From positions 62,001 through 126,000 of the forward strand of contig CAMCCC010000001.1 of the NCBI GenBank assembly GCA_945873205.1: 64,000 nt of DNA. Reading direction: 5' to 3'. The stretch is from an uncultured bacterium (lineage in GTDB: Bacteria > Bacillota > Clostridia > Oscillospirales > Oscillospiraceae). The translations under genes were made by a program, and so were the position numbers. Positions 9,472 to 18,887 of this stretch are shown here, in pieces (the stretch's first letter is position 1; each line of letters opens with the position of its first letter). The notes below the pieces were generated by a model. That model saw only the letters and a program-made list of their open reading frames with translations, ran no database searches and was not told the DNA's origin.

Positions 9472-10671
9472 ATGAAAAAAGTTATTGCACTTGCACTGGC
9501 ACTGATTATGGTGCTTGCCCTGTGTGCCTGCGGCGGCAACAGCGGCAGCGCCAACGCTCCCGCTTCCAGCGGTGATAAGGTCGTCAAGATCGGCGTGTTT
9601 GAGCCCACTTCCGGCCAGAATGCCGCCGGCGGCAAGAAAGAGGTTCTGGGCATTGAGTATGCGCACTCCCTGTACCCCACCATCGAAATCAACGGCGAGA
9701 CCTACAATGTTGAGCTGGTTTATGCTGACAATGCTTCTGACGCAGCCAAGGCTCCCACTGCTGCTCAGCTCCTGATCAGCAACAATGTTTCCGTGGTTGT
9801 TGGCACTTACGGCTCCGGCTGCGCTATCGCCGCAGGCGACCTGTTTGCTGAGGCCAAGATTCCTGCCATCGGCACTTCCTGCACCAACCCCCAGGTTACC
9901 ATCGGAAATGATTACTACTTCCGCATTGCTTACATCGATCCCTTCCAGGGCGCTGTCATGGCCAGCTACGCACTGAAGAACGGCTGCCAGAACTGCGTTG
10001 TCATCGTTGAGGCTGGCGACGACTACTCCGCCGGCTTCGGCAACTACTTCTCCGAGGCCATGGTAGCCGGCGGCGCCAAGTGCAGCACCGTCACCTTCCA
10101 GACCGGCGAGACCGACTTCTCCACCATCATGGCCAACATCAAGTCCGAAGGCTATGACGGCATCTTTGCTCCTGTCTCCATCGAGACCGCTCCTCTGGTC
10201 ATCAATCAGGCCCGTGAGGCCGGTGTTGACTGCCAGATCATGGCCGGCGACACCTGGGACGACATCTCCATCGCTGAGCGTGCCGGCGCCAATGCCAACG
10301 GCGTGTTCTTCTCCTGCTTCTTTGACTCCACCGACACCAGCAACGCTGCCGGCGTAGAGTTCAGCAAGGGCTTCACCGAATGGGTCGCTGCCGATTCCGC
10401 CCGTGTTGAGAACAACGGCGGCACTGCAGAGGCCATCTCTTCCGTCACTCCCTGCGGCTATGACGCTTATATGGCTGCCTACAATGCCATTCTGGCTGCT
10501 CAGAGCACCGATGGTGCTGCCATCCGCGACGCTCTTGCCGGCCTGAAGGTGGAAGGCCTGGTCACCGGCGACCTGCAGTTCGACGAGAATGGCGACGCCA
10601 TCAAGAACTACGTTGCCATCAAGACCTTTGAGGATGGCCAGATCGTGTTCTCCGATGCTTACCAGGGATAA
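9472..10671 (+). CDS. livJ: branched-chain amino acid ABC transporter substrate-binding lipoprotein
   Basis: Start at 9472 behind AGGAGG; lipobox LALCAC; periplasmic-binding fold; followed by livHMGF. Confidence 0.92.
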   Translation: MKKVIALALALIMVLALCACGGNSGSANAPASSGDKVVKIGVFEPTSGQNAAGGKKEVLGIEYAHSLYPTIEINGETYNVELVYADNASDAAKAPTAAQLLISNNVSVVVGTYGSGCAIAAGDLFAEAKIPAIGTSCTNPQVTIGNDYYFRIAYIDPFQGAVMASYALKNGCQNCVVIVEAGDDYSAGFGNYFSEAMVAGGAKCSTVTFQTGETDFSTIMANIKSEGYDGIFAPVSIETAPLVINQAREAGVDCQIMAGDTWDDISIAERAGANANGVFFSCFFDSTDTSNAAGVEFSKGFTEWVAADSARVENNGGTAEAISSVTPCGYDAYMAAYNAILAAQSTDGAAIRDALAGLKVEGLVTGDLQFDENGDAIKNYVAIKTFEDGQIVFSDAYQG

Positions 10672-10707
10672 TTTTCCCGGACTGTTCCAAGCATAAAACG
10701 CAAAAAG

Positions 10708-10737
10708 GTTTCCCCGGCGCTTTTACGCCGGGGAAAC
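10708..10737 (+). other. strong intercistronic hairpin between livJ and livH
   Basis: gtttccccggcg (10708-10719) / cgccggggaaac (10726-10737), no clean poly-T tract after it. Confidence 0.8.
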
Positions 10738-10785
10738 GTTCCGTTTAAACAGACACAGAGTATTAGAATATTAGGAGGCTGTAAT

Positions 10786-11673
10786 ATGCACACTGCCACA
10801 TATTACATCGATCTGCTGCTTTCGGGTATCACCGTGGGCAGCCTGTATGCGTTGATTGCCATCGGCTACACCATGGTCTACGGCATCCTGCGCCTTATCA
10901 ACTTTGCCCATGGCGATATTTTTATGATGGCCGGCTTCTTCATGGTGTATGCCAGCGCATCTATGCCCATGGCAGTTTCGATCCCGGTGGTTCTGGTCAT
11001 GACGGTGCTGCTGGGCGTACTGATTGAACGGGCGGCTTATAAACCTTTGCGCAGCGCGCCCCGTATGTCGGTGATGATCTCCGCCATCGGCGTGTCCTAC
11101 CTGCTGCAGAACCTGGCCACCTACATCACCGGCGGCCTGGCCCGCCCCTATCCTGAGATTGCCCTCCTCAAGAAAACCCTTGCTGTAGGGAGCTTGAATG
11201 TAAAGGTGATCACCATTGTCACGCCGCTGCTGACCATTCTGCTGGTTGTGGCACTGGTGCTGTTCATCAACCACACCAAGACCGGTATGGCCATGCGTGC
11301 CGTATCCAAGGATTTTGACACTGCCCGTCTGATGGGCATCAAGGTCAACAATGTCATTTCTGCCACGTTTGTGATCGGCTCCTTCCTTGCAGGCGTCGGT
11401 TCCATCCTTTACTTTTCAAACTACGGTCAGGTAAGCCCCATGATCGGCGCCATGCCCGGCCTGAAAGCCTTTGTCGCGGCCGTCTTTGGCGGTATCGGTT
11501 CCATCCCGGGGGCCGTGCTGGGCGCATACATTATCGGTGTCTGTGAGTCCTTGATCAAGGCCAATGACACCATTGCAATCTTCAGCAACGCCTTTACCTT
11601 TGCCCTGCTGATCCTGGTGCTGCTGTTTAAACCCAACGGAATGTTCGGCGAGAAGCTGACGGAGAAGGTGTGA
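10786..11673 (+). CDS. livH: branched-chain amino acid ABC transporter permease
   Basis: LLSGITVGSLYALIAIGYTMVYGILRLINFAHGD; LivH family. Confidence 0.95.
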   Translation: MHTATYYIDLLLSGITVGSLYALIAIGYTMVYGILRLINFAHGDIFMMAGFFMVYASASMPMAVSIPVVLVMTVLLGVLIERAAYKPLRSAPRMSVMISAIGVSYLLQNLATYITGGLARPYPEIALLKKTLAVGSLNVKVITIVTPLLTILLVVALVLFINHTKTGMAMRAVSKDFDTARLMGIKVNNVISATFVIGSFLAGVGSILYFSNYGQVSPMIGAMPGLKAFVAAVFGGIGSIPGAVLGAYIIGVCESLIKANDTIAIFSNAFTFALLILVLLFKPNGMFGEKLTEKV

Positions 11674-11674
11674 T

Positions 11675-12760
11675 ATGATGGGCAACAAGAAAAGAGATTT
11701 CATCCTGTCGCTGATTCTGGCGGCAGTGATCACCGCTCTGCTGGTGTATGTTGACAAGGAAATGCATTATTCCATGCTGGCTTCCGTAATTCAGAAGGCT
11801 TCTATCTACGCGCTGCTGGCCGTCTCCCTGAATCTGCTCAATGGCTTTACTGGCCTGTTCTCTCTGGGCCAGGCCGGCTTCATGATGCTTGGCGCCTATA
11901 CCTATGCCATTCTCACCATTCCTCTGGAGCAGCATGCCAGCGTTTACCAGTATTTTAACGGCGGCATTGTGAACATCTGCCTGCCTGCCTTTGTGGGCGT
12001 TATCGCGGCAGGTATTGTGGCCGTGATATTCGCCTGGCTGGTTGGTAAGCCCTGCCTGAAGCTGAAGAGCGACTACCTGGCCATCGCCACCCTGGGCTTT
12101 GCGGAGATTCTCCGTGCCCTGATCCAGTGGGAGGTGCTGGGTCCTGTTACCAATGCTTCCAATATTCTGAAAAAGTTCCCCAAGTTTGACAGTATTCTCA
12201 CCCCTGTCATCGTCTGCGCCTTCTGCATCTTCCTGGTTGTCCTGCTCATCAATTCCTCTTACGGCCGGGCTTTCAAAGCCATCCGTGAGGATGAGATCGC
12301 GGCGGAGGCCATGGGCATCAACCTGGCCAAGACCAAGATGCAGGCCTTCCTCACCAGCGCCTTCTTTGCCGGTGTGGGCGGCGCGCTGCTGGCCATGTTC
12401 CAGGCCAGCGTTCAGGCCCGTTCCTTCACCTCCGCCATGACCTATGAGATCCTGCTGATCGTTGTCATCGGCGGCATCGGTTCCATCACCGGCTCCATCA
12501 TCGGCAGCTTTTTGTACATAGCCAGCTCCGAATGGTGGCTGCGCTTCCTGGATGACTCCCAGACCTACCTGGGCGTGAACATCCCCTTCATGCGGGGCGG
12601 CTTCCGTATGGTGGTGTTCTCCGTGGTCATCATGCTGATCGTGCTGTTCTACCGTCAGGGCATCATGGGTACCAGGGAATTTTCCTGGCAGGGGATTATC
12701 GACTTCTTTAAGAAGCCCTTTGCCAAGCGCAAGAGAAAGGCGGTGGAAGACAATGGCTGA
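11675..12760 (+). CDS. livM: branched-chain amino acid ABC transporter permease
   Basis: LAVSLNLLNGFTGLFSLGQAGFMMLGAYT; LivM family. Confidence 0.95.
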   Translation: MMGNKKRDFILSLILAAVITALLVYVDKEMHYSMLASVIQKASIYALLAVSLNLLNGFTGLFSLGQAGFMMLGAYTYAILTIPLEQHASVYQYFNGGIVNICLPAFVGVIAAGIVAVIFAWLVGKPCLKLKSDYLAIATLGFAEILRALIQWEVLGPVTNASNILKKFPKFDSILTPVIVCAFCIFLVVLLINSSYGRAFKAIREDEIAAEAMGINLAKTKMQAFLTSAFFAGVGGALLAMFQASVQARSFTSAMTYEILLIVVIGGIGSITGSIIGSFLYIASSEWWLRFLDDSQTYLGVNIPFMRGGFRMVVFSVVIMLIVLFYRQGIMGTREFSWQGIIDFFKKPFAKRKRKAVEDNG

Positions 12761-13595
12761 GAACGTGCTGCATATTGAAAATGTGACCATGCAGTTCGGC
12801 GGCGTTGTGGCCGTCAATAACCTGAACCTGGATATCAACCAGGGGGAGATCGTGGCTCTGATCGGCCCCAACGGCGCCGGCAAGACCACGGCCTTCAACT
12901 GCGTCACCGGCGTGTATGAGCCCACCAACGGCAAGATCGATTTCCTGGGGGAGACCATTGTGGAAAACTTTCCCCACGGCAAGATGAAAAAGCTCTACGC
13001 CGGGGAGAACATGGGGCTGTACAGCAATGTGGTTTCTCACACGCCGGACGTGATCACTTACAAGGGCATTGCCCGTACCTTCCAGAATATCCGCCTGTTC
13101 TCCAAGCTGTCCGTGTTTGAGAACGTGCTGATTGCAAAGCATATGCGGGCCAAGCAGAATTTCTTCTCTGCGGCACTGCACCTGAACCGTGCCGAAGAGA
13201 AGCGGATGCGGGAAGAATCCATGGCCCTGCTGGTGGAGCAGGGGCTGGATAAATACAAGGACGACGTAGCCGGCAGCCTGCCCTATGGCCTGCAGCGCCG
13301 GCTGGAGATTGCCCGCGCTCTGGCTACCGATCCCAAGCTGCTGCTGCTGGATGAGCCGGCGGCAGGCATGAACCCCCAGGAGACGCTGGAGCTGGCCGCT
13401 TTTATCAGCGAAATCCGGGATAAATACAAGCTCTCCATTTTCCTGGTGGAGCACCATATGGACCTGGTCATGAACATCAGCGACAGAATCTATGTGCTGG
13501 ACTTCGGCAAGCTGATTGCCCAGGGCGTCCCCGCAGAAATCCAGAGCAACGAGAAGGTCATCGATGCCTACTTGGGGGTGAGTGAAGATGAGTGA
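12753..13595 (+). CDS. livG: branched-chain amino acid ABC transporter ATP-binding protein
   Basis: Walker A GPNGAGKTTAFN; LivG-specific GIARTFQNIRLF; start reassigned to MAENVLHIENV. Confidence 0.94.
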   Translation: MAENVLHIENVTMQFGGVVAVNNLNLDINQGEIVALIGPNGAGKTTAFNCVTGVYEPTNGKIDFLGETIVENFPHGKMKKLYAGENMGLYSNVVSHTPDVITYKGIARTFQNIRLFSKLSVFENVLIAKHMRAKQNFFSAALHLNRAEEKRMREESMALLVEQGLDKYKDDVAGSLPYGLQRRLEIARALATDPKLLLLDEPAAGMNPQETLELAAFISEIRDKYKLSIFLVEHHMDLVMNISDRIYVLDFGKLIAQGVPAEIQSNEKVIDAYLGVSEDE

Positions 13596-14298
13596 TATTA
13601 TTCTCAGCGTAAAAGACCTTCAGGTCAACTACGGCGGCATTGAGGCCGTCAAGGGCATCTCCTTTGACGTTCCCGCCGGGGATATCGTCACCCTGATCGG
13701 CGCCAACGGCGCCGGCAAATCCACCACGCTGAAGGCCATCGCCGGCCTGGTGAAGCCCCGCAGCGGCTCCATCGAGTTCGAGGGCGCCAACATCACCGGC
13801 AAGGATTCTTCCGATATTGTTGCCAGAGGCGTCACCCTGGTGCCGGAAGGGCGCCGGGTCTTTGCCAATATGACCGTTCTGGAGAACATCAAGATCGGCG
13901 CCTATCTGCGTAAGGACAGCCTGGATGAGGATATCGCCTGGGTATACGACCTGTTTCCCCGGCTGAAAGAGCGCGCGTGGCAGCTGGCGGGCACCCTCTC
14001 CGGCGGCGAGCAGCAGATGCTGGCCGTGGCCCGGGCACTGATGAGCCGGCCCAAGGTGCTGATGATGGATGAACCCTCCCTGGGCCTGGCCCCGCTGGTG
14101 GTTAAGGGCATATTTGACATCATCCGGGAGATCAACAAGCAGGGCGTTACCGTGCTGCTGATCGAGCAGAACGCCAACATGGCCCTGAAAACCGCCGACT
14201 ATGCCTATGTGCTGGAGACCGGGCGCATCGGCCTTTCCGGCACCGGCGCGGAGCTGCTGACCAATGAGGACGTGAAAAAGGCCTACCTGGGCAGCTGA
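13588..14298 (+). CDS. livF: branched-chain amino acid ABC transporter ATP-binding protein
   Basis: GANGAGKSTTLKAIAGL, LVPEGRRVFANMTVLENI, LSGGEQQMLAVARALM. Confidence 0.95.
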   Translation: MSDIILSVKDLQVNYGGIEAVKGISFDVPAGDIVTLIGANGAGKSTTLKAIAGLVKPRSGSIEFEGANITGKDSSDIVARGVTLVPEGRRVFANMTVLENIKIGAYLRKDSLDEDIAWVYDLFPRLKERAWQLAGTLSGGEQQMLAVARALMSRPKVLMMDEPSLGLAPLVVKGIFDIIREINKQGVTVLLIEQNANMALKTADYAYVLETGRIGLSGTGAELLTNEDVKKAYLGS

Positions 14299-14320
14299 TC
14301 TGGTAAAAAAGAAAAAATGT

Positions 14321-14360
14321 GCAAAGGCAGCGTAGTTGTTTCTACGCTGCCTTTGGTGTT
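14321..14360 (+). terminator. terminator of liv operon
   Basis: caaaggcagcgtag (14322-14335) / ctacgctgcctttgg (14342-14356), T-rich tail. Confidence 0.8.
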
Positions 14361-14413
14361 TACTTTGCGTATGCTTTGTGCTAAAATGTGGTATCTTATG
14401 TGGAGAGACGGCT

Positions 14414-15484
14414 ATGTTTGAGAAGCTGAAACTGCTGAAAAATCAATATGAACAGCTCTGCGCCAGAATGGAGATGCCGGAGACCTATGCGGACCCGGCT
14501 CTGTACGCCCGCTATGAGCGGGAGAGCCGGGAGCTTGCCCCCATCGTGGAAGCCTACTGTGCCTATGAGAGGGCCTGTGCCTCTATGGAGGAGGCCCTGG
14601 AACTGATGGGCGACGCGGAGATGAAGGAGCTGGCCCAGGAGGAATATACTGCCGCCAAGGCGGATAAGGAGCGGCTGGAGCAGGAGATCAAGATTCTTCT
14701 GCTGCCCAAGGACCCCAACGACAGCAAGAACGTGATCATGGAGATCCGTGGCGGCGTGGGCGGCGAGGAAGGGATGCTTTTTGCCGCAGACCTGTTCCGC
14801 ATGTACAGCATGTACGCCGAGAGCCGGGGCTGGAGGACGGAGATTGCCAACATCAGCGAGACGGAGCTGGGCGGCATCAAGGAGATCAGCTTTGTGATCG
14901 AGGGGGAGGGGGCCTACTCCCGCCTGAAATTTGAAGCCGGCGGCCACCGGGTGCAGCGGGTGCCGGTGACGGAATCCGGCGGAAGAATCCATACCTCTGC
15001 CGCCACCGTGGCGGTGCTGCCGGAGGTGGAGGATATTGACTTCAAGCTGGATATGAACGAACTGAAGATCGACACCTTCCGCTCCTCCGGCGCCGGCGGA
15101 CAGCACGTCAATAAAACCGAAAGCGCCATCCGCATTACCCACCTGCCCACGGGCACGGTGGTGGAGTGCCAGGATGAGCGGAGCCAGTATAAGAATAAGG
15201 ACCGGGCTTTGCAGATTTTGCGTGCCAAGCTCTACGAGGCGGAGCAGGCCCGGCAGAACGCGGAACTGGCCAGCCAGCGGCGCAATCAGATCGGCTCCGG
15301 AGACCGCAGCGAGCGCATCCGCACCTACAACTTCCCCCAGAACCGGGTCACCGACCACCGGCTCACCGGGGATAACAAGAACTTTAATTTACAGAGTATT
15401 ATTAACGGCAGCCTGGATGAGCTGATTGACTGCCTGGTGACCAATGACCAGGCGGCCCGGCTCCAGGCGCAGGCGGAGGAATAA
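14414..15484 (+). CDS. prfA: peptide chain release factor 1
   Basis: GAGGQHVNKTESAIRITHLPTGTVV; start reassigned to MFEKLKLL. Confidence 0.96.
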   Translation: MFEKLKLLKNQYEQLCARMEMPETYADPALYARYERESRELAPIVEAYCAYERACASMEEALELMGDAEMKELAQEEYTAAKADKERLEQEIKILLLPKDPNDSKNVIMEIRGGVGGEEGMLFAADLFRMYSMYAESRGWRTEIANISETELGGIKEISFVIEGEGAYSRLKFEAGGHRVQRVPVTESGGRIHTSAATVAVLPEVEDIDFKLDMNELKIDTFRSSGAGGQHVNKTESAIRITHLPTGTVVECQDERSQYKNKDRALQILRAKLYEAEQARQNAELASQRRNQIGSGDRSERIRTYNFPQNRVTDHRLTGDNKNFNLQSIINGSLDELIDCLVTNDQAARLQAQAEE

Positions 15485-16693
15485 ATGGAAACCCTGCTGA
15501 TAAAAGATAAATTAGAGGACGCTGCCGGGCTGCTGCGAAGCGGCGGCCTGGTGGCGGTACCTACGGAGACGGTGTATGGTCTGGCCGGGAACGGTCTGGA
15601 TGCCGCTGCCGTGGAGAGAATATACGAAGTAAAGGACCGGCCGGCGGTAAAGCCCCTGTCCCTGATGGTGCCTGGCCCGGAGGCCATGGAAGCGTATTGC
15701 CTGGAAGTTCCGCCTGCTGCGAAATACCTGGCGGAGAAGTTCTGGCCCGGCCCCCTGACCATTGTGCTGAAGGCCAAGGGCCATATCCCGCCCATCGTTC
15801 TAGCGGGGGGGAGCACCGTGGGCCTGCGCTGCCCCCAGCACCCCATGACTCTGGAACTGCTGAAGCGGGCGGGCGTCCCTTTCGCCGCACCCTCGGCCAA
15901 TCCCTCCGGGGAGGAGAGTCCCAAGACGGCGGAGCAGGTCAGGGCTTATTTTGACGGGAAGATCGAGGCCATCGTGGACGGCGGCCCCTGCGGATTGGGT
16001 CTGGAATCCACCATCATCGATATGAGCGCCCTGCCCTATAAAATCCTGCGCCAGGGCGCACTGCCTGCGGCGGAGATTCGCGCCGCATTGGCGGAGAGCC
16101 TCCAGGTCATCGGCATCACCGGCGGCACCGGCTCCGGCAAGACCACGGCCCTGAATGTGCTGGCGGATATGGGGGCGCTGATCTTGGACTGCGACGAGAT
16201 TTATCACCAGCTTTTGCAGACGGATACCGACATGCTCTCCCAGATTGAGAGCGCTTTCCCCGGCGTTGTGACCGGCGGTGTGCTGGATCGGAAGGCCCTG
16301 GGGGCCGTAGTGTTCAGCGATGAACAGGCCCTGCAAAAGCTCAACACCATTACCCACCGCTGCGTTGACCGGGAAGTGCAGCGCCGGCTGGAGGACTTCG
16401 CCATGAGTGGAGGCAGAATTGCCGCCATTGACGCCATTGAGCTGTTCGTTGGCAACCAGGCCCGGCGCTGCCAGACCACCCTTGCCGTGCTGGCAAAGCC
16501 GGAAATTCGGGCGGAGCGTATCATGCGGCGGGACGGCATCAGCCGGGAATACGCCCTGCTGCGCATCCAGGCACAGCGGCCCGACAGTTATTTTGAGGGC
16601 CTGTGTGACCATATCCTGCGCAATGACGGCAGCCCGGAGGAATTTGAAATGGAATGTAAAAAACTGTTTAAGGAGATATTGAACCATGGATGA
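15485..16693 (+). CDS. fusion: YrdC/Sua5-type threonylcarbamoyl-AMP synthase + dephospho-CoA kinase
   Basis: N-term GGLVAVPTETVYGLAGNG, KPLSLMV, PSANPSGEESPKTAEQV; C-term CoaE P-loop VIGITGGTGSGKTTALNVLADMGALILDCDEI; one uninterrupted ORF, no Met at the junction. Confidence 0.9.
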   Translation: METLLIKDKLEDAAGLLRSGGLVAVPTETVYGLAGNGLDAAAVERIYEVKDRPAVKPLSLMVPGPEAMEAYCLEVPPAAKYLAEKFWPGPLTIVLKAKGHIPPIVLAGGSTVGLRCPQHPMTLELLKRAGVPFAAPSANPSGEESPKTAEQVRAYFDGKIEAIVDGGPCGLGLESTIIDMSALPYKILRQGALPAAEIRAALAESLQVIGITGGTGSGKTTALNVLADMGALILDCDEIYHQLLQTDTDMLSQIESAFPGVVTGGVLDRKALGAVVFSDEQALQKLNTITHRCVDREVQRRLEDFAMSGGRIAAIDAIELFVGNQARRCQTTLAVLAKPEIRAERIMRRDGISREYALLRIQAQRPDSYFEGLCDHILRNDGSPEEFEMECKKLFKEILNHG

Positions 16694-18068
16694 TATGAGA
16701 ACCAGCCTGTTTTATGAGCAGAAGAACGGCTACGACCTGATCGGCACCGAGGAGCGCAAAACCCTGGAGGACTACTGCCTGGGCTACATGGAATTCCTGA
16801 ACAACTCCCGCACAGAGCGGGAGGCGGTGAACAACGCCATCGCCATGGCGGAGGAGCGGGGCTTTGTGGCGTACCAGCCGGGGATGGAGCTGCGTCCGGG
16901 TATGAAGCTGTACCATAACAACCGGGGTAAGGCCCTGATGCTGGCCGTCATTGGCCGCAAGGACCTGAGCCACGGCGCGGTGATTGCCGGCGCCCATGTG
17001 GATGCGCCCCGGCTGGACCTGAAGCAGATTCCCATGTATGAGTCCGATGAGATGTGCTTTTTCCGCACCCACTACTACGGCGGCATCAAGAAGTACCAGT
17101 GGGTCACCATCCCGCTGGAGCTGCACGGCGTGGTTGCCCTGAAAAACGGCGATGTGATTGACGTCAGCATCGGCCGGGAGCCGGATGAACCCAAGTTCGT
17201 CATTACCGACCTGCTGCCCCACCTGGCCGCCGACCAAATGAAAAAGACCATGTCCGAAGGCATCACCGGCGAGGGCCTGAATATCCTCATCGGCTCCGCC
17301 CCCTATGCCGACGAGGGCAAGGACCGGGTGAAGCTGGCGGTGCTGAGCATCCTCAACGACATGTATGACATTACCGAGGAGGACTTCCTCTCCGCGGAGC
17401 TGACCGCCGTCCCCGCCTTTGACGTGTGCGAGGTGGGTCTTGACCGCTCCCTCATCGGCGGCTACGGCCATGACGACCGGGTTTGCGCCTATGCGGAACT
17501 GAGGGCCATCTTCGATGTGGAGAACCCGGAGCGCACCTGCGTCTGCATCCTGGCCGACAAGGAGGAGACCGGCTCCGACGGCGTCAGCGGTATGCAGAGC
17601 GCCGCCTTTGACTGCTTCATGGAGGACCTGTGCCAGAGCCAGGGCGTGGCCCTGCGCCGCTGCTTTGAAAAGAGCTTCTGCCTTTCTGCCGACGTCAGCA
17701 ATGCCTACGATCCCCTGTACCCCGATGTGTCCGAGAAGCGCAGCGAGGCCAAGGTCAATTACGGCATGGGCATCAGCAAGTTTACCGGCGCCCGGGGCAA
17801 GTCCGGCACCAGTGACGCGTCTGCCGAGCTGGTGGCCTATCTGCGCCGGCTCTTTGCGGAGAAGGAAGTGGTCTGGCAGCTGTGCGAGCTGGGCAAGGTG
17901 GACCAGGGCGGCGGCGGCACCATCGCCATGTTCATGGCCAACCGAAACATTGACACCATTGATGCCGGCGTTCCGGTACTGAGTATGCACGCCCCCTTTG
18001 AAGTGGTGGCAAAATTTGACTGCTACATGACCTACAAGGGCGTTCTGGCGGCCTACAGCGACAAATAA
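16686..18068 (+). CDS. M18-family aminopeptidase
   Basis: GAHVDAPRLDLK, DKEETGSDGVSGMQS, VPVLSMHAPFEV. Confidence 0.92.
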   Translation: MDDMRTSLFYEQKNGYDLIGTEERKTLEDYCLGYMEFLNNSRTEREAVNNAIAMAEERGFVAYQPGMELRPGMKLYHNNRGKALMLAVIGRKDLSHGAVIAGAHVDAPRLDLKQIPMYESDEMCFFRTHYYGGIKKYQWVTIPLELHGVVALKNGDVIDVSIGREPDEPKFVITDLLPHLAADQMKKTMSEGITGEGLNILIGSAPYADEGKDRVKLAVLSILNDMYDITEEDFLSAELTAVPAFDVCEVGLDRSLIGGYGHDDRVCAYAELRAIFDVENPERTCVCILADKEETGSDGVSGMQSAAFDCFMEDLCQSQGVALRRCFEKSFCLSADVSNAYDPLYPDVSEKRSEAKVNYGMGISKFTGARGKSGTSDASAELVAYLRRLFAEKEVVWQLCELGKVDQGGGGTIAMFMANRNIDTIDAGVPVLSMHAPFEVVAKFDCYMTYKGVLAAYSDK

Positions 18069-18077
18069 TGCGAACAT

Positions 18078-18108
18078 ACCCAGGAACCGGCCGGCTCCTG
18101 GGTTTTTC
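18078..18108 (+). terminator. intrinsic terminator
   Basis: acccagga.../...tcctgggttttt. Confidence 0.7.
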
Positions 18109-18145
18109 TTCCGCCTTTCGGGTACAATAACTGAGAGGTGATCGT

Positions 18146-18790
18146 GTGGAAGAAATCAAGGAATTTGGCGCCTGCAAAAAGGGGAGCATCCAGTGCCTGA
18201 CCATTGTGGGCCAGATTGAGGGCCACCAGGTGCTGCCGGAGGATACCAAGGCCACCAAGTATGAGCATATTCTGCCCCTGATCGCGGCGGTGGAGGAAAC
18301 GCCGGAAATTAACGGCCTGCTGGTTCTGCTCAACACCATGGGCGGCGATGTGGAGGCGGGGCTTGCCATCGCCGAACTGATCGCCGGGATGAAAAAGCCC
18401 ACCGTTTCTCTGGTGCTGGGCGGGGGCCACTCCATCGGTGTGCCCCTGGCGGTGGCGGCAAAGCGCAGCATGATTGCGCCCTCGGCGGCCATGACCATCC
18501 ACCCGGTGCGGGTCAACGGTCTGGTCATCGGCGTGCCCCAGACCTATCACTATTTTTCCCGCATCCAGGAGCGGATCATTGCCTTCGTAACGGACCACTC
18601 CCGCATCAGCCGGGAGGATTATATGAAATACATGAACAACACCGATGAACTGGCCAATGACGTGGGCAGCGTCATCTACGGCCAGGAGGCGGTGGACAGT
18701 GGCCTGATCGACCAGCTGGGCACCCTCTCTGACGCCCTGACCTACCTGCATGGGGAGATCGACAAGGAAAAAGGGAACACGGAAGCATAG
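18146..18790 (+). CDS. ClpP-class/TepA-like serine peptidase
   Basis: NTMGGDVEAGLAIAELI, LGGGHSIGVPLAVAAKRSMIAPSAAMTIHPVR; GTG start; near ftsK as in other Clostridia. Confidence 0.85.
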   Translation: MEEIKEFGACKKGSIQCLTIVGQIEGHQVLPEDTKATKYEHILPLIAAVEETPEINGLLVLLNTMGGDVEAGLAIAELIAGMKKPTVSLVLGGGHSIGVPLAVAAKRSMIAPSAAMTIHPVRVNGLVIGVPQTYHYFSRIQERIIAFVTDHSRISREDYMKYMNNTDELANDVGSVIYGQEAVDSGLIDQLGTLSDALTYLHGEIDKEKGNTEA

Positions 18791-18791
18791 T

Positions 18792-18818
18792 ATGCGGGGG
18801 AAACTGCCCCCGCATTTG
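18792..18818 (+). terminator. intrinsic terminator-like hairpin
   Basis: atgcggggg / cccccgcat followed by tt. Confidence 0.55.
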
Positions 18819-18887
18819 CCGTTCTGTAAGTCTTGTTTTTCACATAAAAATGTGGTAATATATAGTTTATGATTACCATGGGGGTAT

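Noticed and set aside
15485-16693. TsaC-CoaE fusion as an assembly or frameshift artefact
   Set aside because: The ORF is continuous in one frame through both intact domains with a coherent linker; kept as a real fusion
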